Origin: an uncultured Verrucomicrobiota bacterium
GTDB taxonomy: Bacteria > Verrucomicrobiota > Kiritimatiellia > CAIVKH01
Direction: 5' to 3'
Length of the DNA: 64,000 bases
Assembly (NCBI GenBank): GCA_937872895.1
Contig: CALMUP010000035.1
Location: 62,001 to 126,000, forward strand
A program made the translations under genes and the position numbers. Positions 60,590 to 64,000 of this stretch are shown piece after piece. The notes under the pieces are model-generated. The model was not told where the DNA came from and ran no database searches. It saw only the letters and a list, made by a program, of their open reading frames with translations. Positions within the stretch are counted from its first letter, which is position 1, and each line of letters opens with the position of its first letter.

Positions 60590-62173
60590 ATGGACAACCG
60601 CCGCGTCATACGCTCCGCCCTGGTCATCGGCGCCTTCACCTCGATGAGCCGCTTCCTTGGCATGGTCCGCGACTTGCTCACCGCCGGCGTGTTCGGCACC
60701 TCCCTCGCCATGTCCGCATTCGTGGTCGCCTTCCGCATCCCCAACCTGTTCCGCCGCCTGTTCGGCGAGGGAGCCTTGTCGTCCGCGTTCGTCCCGGTCT
60801 ACATGGAGACCCGCCGCAACGAGGGCGAGGCCACCGCCTGGACCCTGGCCGCGCGCGTCCTCTCGCTCGCCTCCGTGCTGCTGATCGCCCTGACCGCGCT
60901 CGGTTGCCTCGCCGCCGGCTTCCTGCTCACCCGCGCCGATCCGGGGTCGCAGCGCGCGATGATCCTCCCGCTGACCCAGATCATGTTGCCCTACATGATC
61001 TTCATCTGTCTCGCCGCCCTGTGCGCGGCCATCCTGAATTCGCACCGGCATTTCACCATACCCGCCTTGTCGCCGAGCCTGATGAACCTGACCTGGATCT
61101 TCTCCGTGCTGGTCATCTGCCCGCTGATGGGCAACACCCTCGAGGAAAAGATCTACGGCCTCGCCTGGGGCGTCCTGTTGTCCGGGCTGATCCAGTTCGC
61201 CATGCAACTCCCGGTGCTGCGCCGTTACGGGTTCGCGTTCCGGTTCACCCTGGTCTGGAACGATCCGCGGGTGTGGCGGGTGTTCACCCTGATGGGACCG
61301 GCCACCCTCGGCCTCGCCGTCACCCAGATCAACACGATGGTGAACAGCCTGCTCGCCGCGTGGATCGGACCGTGGGCCCCGGCCGCCCTGTTCTACAGCG
61401 AGCGGTTGCTGTATTTCCCGCAGGGCATCCTCGCCACCGCGATGAGCACGGTGTTGCTGCCGGTCTTTGCCGGGTGCGCCGCCGAGAAGCGGCTCGACGA
61501 CCTGCTGCGCACGATGAACCACTCGCTGCGCCTGTTGTCGTTCGTGATGATTCCCGCCTCGATCGGCCTGTTCGTGCTCGCCCGGCCGATCGTCCAGATG
61601 CTGTTCGAGTGGGGCAACTTCAGCGCGCAGTCGACCGACCTCACTACCATCGCCCTGCAATGTTATGCCCCCGGACTGCTGGTGTTCAGCCTGTCGAAGG
61701 TATTCGTGCCCGCGTTCTACGCCCACCAGGATACCCGCACCCCGGTCAAGGTCGGCATCGCCTGCGTGTTGCTGAACCTGTTCCTGAACATCCTGTTTAT
61801 CCTGACCCTGCCGACCTACCTCAAACACGCCGGCCTTGCCGCCGCGACGGTCATCGCCGAAGCCTTCAACGGCTTCACCCTGGCCTGGCTGGTTCACCGG
61901 CGGTTCGGTTCGCCGGGTTGGCGGCCGATGATCCACAGCGCCGGCAAGGCGTTGCTGGCCTCGCTGGTCATGGGCGGGTTCATCCTGCTGGCCCTGCCCG
62001 CGACGATGGACCTGGTGGGTCGCTGGATCCCGGTGGAGAAAATCACCCAGGTGGTCGCGGTGCTGGTGGTGATCGCCGGTGCGATGGTCATCTACCTGTT
62101 CGCGGCACGTTTGTTGCGATGCCCCGAATGTGGCGAGGCGCTGGATGCCATGCGCCGCCGGAGGAAGCCGTGA
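60590..62173 (+). CDS. murJ: Lipid II flippase
   Basis: 527 residues, about fourteen membrane helices. MurJ/MviN signatures: SMSRFLGMVRDLLTAGVFG, AFRIPNLFRRLFGEGALSSAFVPVY, YFPQGILATAMSTVLLPVFA and the RPIVQMLFEWGNFSA segment. It exports lipid II for peptidoglycan synthesis. The C-terminal tail has CPECGEALDAMRRRRKP. It lies 11 bases after msbA and overlaps the next start (GTGA). Confidence 0.96.
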   Translation: MDNRRVIRSALVIGAFTSMSRFLGMVRDLLTAGVFGTSLAMSAFVVAFRIPNLFRRLFGEGALSSAFVPVYMETRRNEGEATAWTLAARVLSLASVLLIALTALGCLAAGFLLTRADPGSQRAMILPLTQIMLPYMIFICLAALCAAILNSHRHFTIPALSPSLMNLTWIFSVLVICPLMGNTLEEKIYGLAWGVLLSGLIQFAMQLPVLRRYGFAFRFTLVWNDPRVWRVFTLMGPATLGLAVTQINTMVNSLLAAWIGPWAPAALFYSERLLYFPQGILATAMSTVLLPVFAGCAAEKRLDDLLRTMNHSLRLLSFVMIPASIGLFVLARPIVQMLFEWGNFSAQSTDLTTIALQCYAPGLLVFSLSKVFVPAFYAHQDTRTPVKVGIACVLLNLFLNILFILTLPTYLKHAGLAAATVIAEAFNGFTLAWLVHRRFGSPGWRPMIHSAGKALLASLVMGGFILLALPATMDLVGRWIPVEKITQVVAVLVVIAGAMVIYLFAARLLRCPECGEALDAMRRRRKP

Positions 62174-63048
62174 GCGAAGGACGGCAGGAAGTGATCTACC
62201 TCGAGGTTGACGGGCTGCGCCGTCGGTATGTTTTGTACCGGCCGCACGCGGTGGTGACCAGCGGTCAACTGGCACCGCTGGTCATCATGCTCGACGGACG
62301 CGGGGGGACCCCGTGGACGGCGATGAAGATCACCCGGTGGAACGACACCGCCGACCGGCATGGCTTTGTGGTCGTGTATCCCGAGGCAACCCGGGTTGAT
62401 CCGAAAGGGCCGCTGCATTTTCTGACCAACCCGCAGATGTGGAACGCCGGGGCGGGGGGCAGCGACACCGAACGGCCCGAGGTCGATGACCTCACCTTCC
62501 TGCGCAGCATGGTGGACCATGTGGTGCTGCACGCCCGGATCGACCGCACCCGCATCTACCTGACCGGGTTCTCCAACGGTGCGGCGATGACCTACCGGTT
62601 TGCGCTGGCCTTTCCTGAAACACTCGCGGCGATTGCTCCGGTGGCCGGTCACCTGCGCCAGCACGACCAGGTCCTGGCCGCGCCGGTGCCGATGCTGGCC
62701 TTGTTCGGCCGCCTTGATCCGCTGAGCCCCTACGAGGGCGGTCCGGTGGATCTGCCCTGGGGCGTGCGCGAAGTCCGCCCGCCCGCGCCCGCCTCCGTGC
62801 ATGCCTGGGCCGCATTGAACGGCCACGATCCTGCGGAAGGTCGCATCACCACCGAGCCGGGGCTTTCGCGCCTCGCCTATGGCGAACCGGGGGCGCGCGA
62901 CGAAGTGGTGTTCATCACCATCGACGACCTCGGCCATGTCTGGCCGGGCGGGCACCGGTTGCTTCCGGAGCCGCTGGTCGGTCCGACCTCCGACCGGCTC
63001 GATGCGAATGCGGCGATCTGGACCTTCTTCCAGCGTCATCAACGGTGA
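62170..63048 (+). CDS. PHB-depolymerase/LpqC-like alpha/beta-hydrolase esterase
   Basis: 292 residues from a GTG at 62170 that overlaps the murJ stop. LVIMLDGRGGTPWTAM, RHGFVVVYPEATR and the nucleophile elbow TGFSNGAAMTYRFA are typical of the polyhydroxybutyrate-depolymerase/feruloyl-esterase-like family, and GHVWPGG carries the catalytic His. No signal peptide is visible, so an intracellular esterase is likeliest. Substrate unknown. Confidence 0.88.
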   Translation: MSEGRQEVIYLEVDGLRRRYVLYRPHAVVTSGQLAPLVIMLDGRGGTPWTAMKITRWNDTADRHGFVVVYPEATRVDPKGPLHFLTNPQMWNAGAGGSDTERPEVDDLTFLRSMVDHVVLHARIDRTRIYLTGFSNGAAMTYRFALAFPETLAAIAPVAGHLRQHDQVLAAPVPMLALFGRLDPLSPYEGGPVDLPWGVREVRPPAPASVHAWAALNGHDPAEGRITTEPGLSRLAYGEPGARDEVVFITIDDLGHVWPGGHRLLPEPLVGPTSDRLDANAAIWTFFQRHQR

Positions 63049-63049
63049 C

Positions 63050-63955
63050 ATGCAAACACCCGAACCAGATGCCCGTCCGTGGACGGGCCTCGCCGCCCTC
63101 GGTATCGTCTACCTGGTCTGGGGCAGCACCTACCTGGCCATCCGGTATGCGGTGCGGGAGGGCAGCGGGTTTCCGGCCTTCTGGATGGCGGGTTCGCGGG
63201 TGCTGCTCGGCGGACTGATCCTGCTGGTCATCGCGGCGCTGTTGCGCAAACCGCTGCGCCTCGCCCGGCGTGACTGGACGATCACGGTGGTCACGGCGAT
63301 CCTGCTGTGGAACGGGGGCAACGGGTTGGTCACCTGGGCGGAACAGCGGGTTTCCTCCGGGTATGCGGCCCTGGTCATCGGGACCACGCCGCTGTGGGGA
63401 GCCTTGGTCGAGTCGATCCTGCACAGGCGTCGGCCGGGTGGTAGGCTGGTCGTATCGCTGCTGATCGGTTTTGCGGGGTTGGTGGTGCTCACGTGGCCGA
63501 TGCTCCAGCAGGGGGAGCGGTCGGATTGGATGGCCACGCTGGCGTTACTGGGTGCGCCGATCAGTTGGAGCATTGGTTCGGCCTACCAGAAACGGCACCA
63601 GATCCGGCAGCCGATTCTGGTCAGTTCGGCCTACCAGCAATTGATTGGCGGGATGATCTTCCTGCTGCTCGCGTTGTTGACGAAGGAACCCGCGCCGGAT
63701 CCCACGCCGGAGGCCTGGTGGGCATGGGGGTATCTGGTGGTATTCGGGTCGGTGATCGCCTTCACGGCCTACGTCACGGCATTGCGGGCACTGCCGTTGC
63801 CGATAGTGATGACCTATGCGTACGTCAATCCGGTGATCGCGGTATTCCTGGGGTGGCTCATCCTTCACGAGCCGATCACACCCTCCACGCTCGCCGGAAC
63901 CGCCCTCATCCTTGCCGGCGTTGCTGCGCTCTTTCACGACCGTTTTCGCCGGTAA
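63050..63955 (+). CDS. EamA/DMT-superfamily transporter
   Basis: 301 residues from ATG 63050, one base after the esterase stop. Ten hydrophobic segments in two EamA repeats; IVYLVWGSTYLAIRYAV and YVNPVIAVFLGWLILHEP are characteristic. Members export metabolites or amino acids; the substrate cannot be deduced. The last 45 bases of the window hold nothing recognisable. Confidence 0.92.
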   Translation: MQTPEPDARPWTGLAALGIVYLVWGSTYLAIRYAVREGSGFPAFWMAGSRVLLGGLILLVIAALLRKPLRLARRDWTITVVTAILLWNGGNGLVTWAEQRVSSGYAALVIGTTPLWGALVESILHRRRPGGRLVVSLLIGFAGLVVLTWPMLQQGERSDWMATLALLGAPISWSIGSAYQKRHQIRQPILVSSAYQQLIGGMIFLLLALLTKEPAPDPTPEAWWAWGYLVVFGSVIAFTAYVTALRALPLPIVMTYAYVNPVIAVFLGWLILHEPITPSTLAGTALILAGVAALFHDRFRR

Positions 63956-64000
63956 GGTTTCACCTCGAAGCCATGCGGCCATGGGTTATGGCTGGCGGAG

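Noticed and set aside
60536-62275. Long open frames antisense or out of frame with murJ and msbA (e.g. 579 codons on the - strand, 714 codons on the + strand from 60904)
   Set aside because: Very high GC creates stop-poor alternative frames; translations are His/Gln/Arg/Gly repetitive and match no family. Only the 3' part of the 60904 frame, from GTG 62170, is a real gene.
1-64000. CRISPR arrays, rRNA and tRNA genes
   Set aside because: No regularly spaced direct repeats, no rRNA-like blocks and no cloverleaf with a CCA-side consensus were noticed by eye; a tRNA scan was not possible.

Overview
The window reads as a chromosomal segment of a Gram-negative bacterium. The right third is GC-rich and carries lipid A and LPS core genes (lpxK, a GT9 heptosyltransferase-like gene, a waaE-like GT2, msbA), murJ, trmB, glyS and ppc. 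Protein style suggests a member of the PVC group, perhaps Kiritimatiellota or Verrucomicrobiota: FHA proteins, zinc-ribbon and RDD membrane proteins, tandem CNNM/CorC proteins. That placement is an inference, not a measurement.

Region 1 (1-5926) is the end of a type I restriction locus: a coiled-coil protein cut by the window edge, HsdR, a YgjP-type zinc peptidase and a DUF3223/HNH-like protein, closely packed on the + strand.

Region 2 (6143-13074) is the most interesting part. It is one tight, AT-richer operon encoding what looks like a complete ubiquitin-like conjugation pathway built around the membrane: a membrane trypsin-like protease, a ubiquitin-like protein ending in a bare glycine, an E1, a JAMM isopeptidase with a transmembrane helix, a multi-pass protein with an FHA-like domain, a zinc-ribbon/RING-like/RDD membrane protein, a canonical HPN...C E2 with zinc ribbons, and an exported protein. 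Two palindromes precede it.

Region 3 (about 13.1-40.3 kb) is a phage-like element, nearly all on the - strand. Right to left it has an early/accessory block (Hjc-like nuclease, MazG, RadC, ArdA, a PRTase-like protein), a TPR lipoprotein, terminases, a Mu gp29-type (DUF935) portal, three huge low-complexity proteins (one begins with a Mu gpI-like protease, one ends with a thermonuclease domain), scaffold, decoration and capsid proteins, then a block of Sec-exported proteins, a beta-helix protein and lysis-like genes. I find no tape measure, tail tube, baseplate, integrase or replication gene. A recurring motif, approximately N-x(2-4)-M-[ST]-D-[EA]-QR[KR]A-[MI]-FA-[KR]-[ML] followed by poly-Gly, occurs eight times across the three large proteins. 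Two intergenic stretches of the element (32.2-32.7 kb and 38.2-39.0 kb) are packed with perfect hairpins and are candidate large structured RNAs.

Region 4 (40.3-42.1 kb) is a scar-like zone: nested hairpins, a short GIY-YIG gene, a VF530-like gene and a BrnT/BrnA toxin-antitoxin pair whose toxin is frameshifted.

Region 5 (42.1-64 kb) is ordinary chromosome: ppc, a Ca2+/Na+ exchanger, DUF486, two CNNM/CorC proteins, a sensor kinase with a receiver domain, glyS, an FHA protein, a patatin interrupted by an in-frame TAG, trmB, and the envelope cluster lpxK - GT9 - GT2 - msbA - murJ - esterase - EamA transporter.
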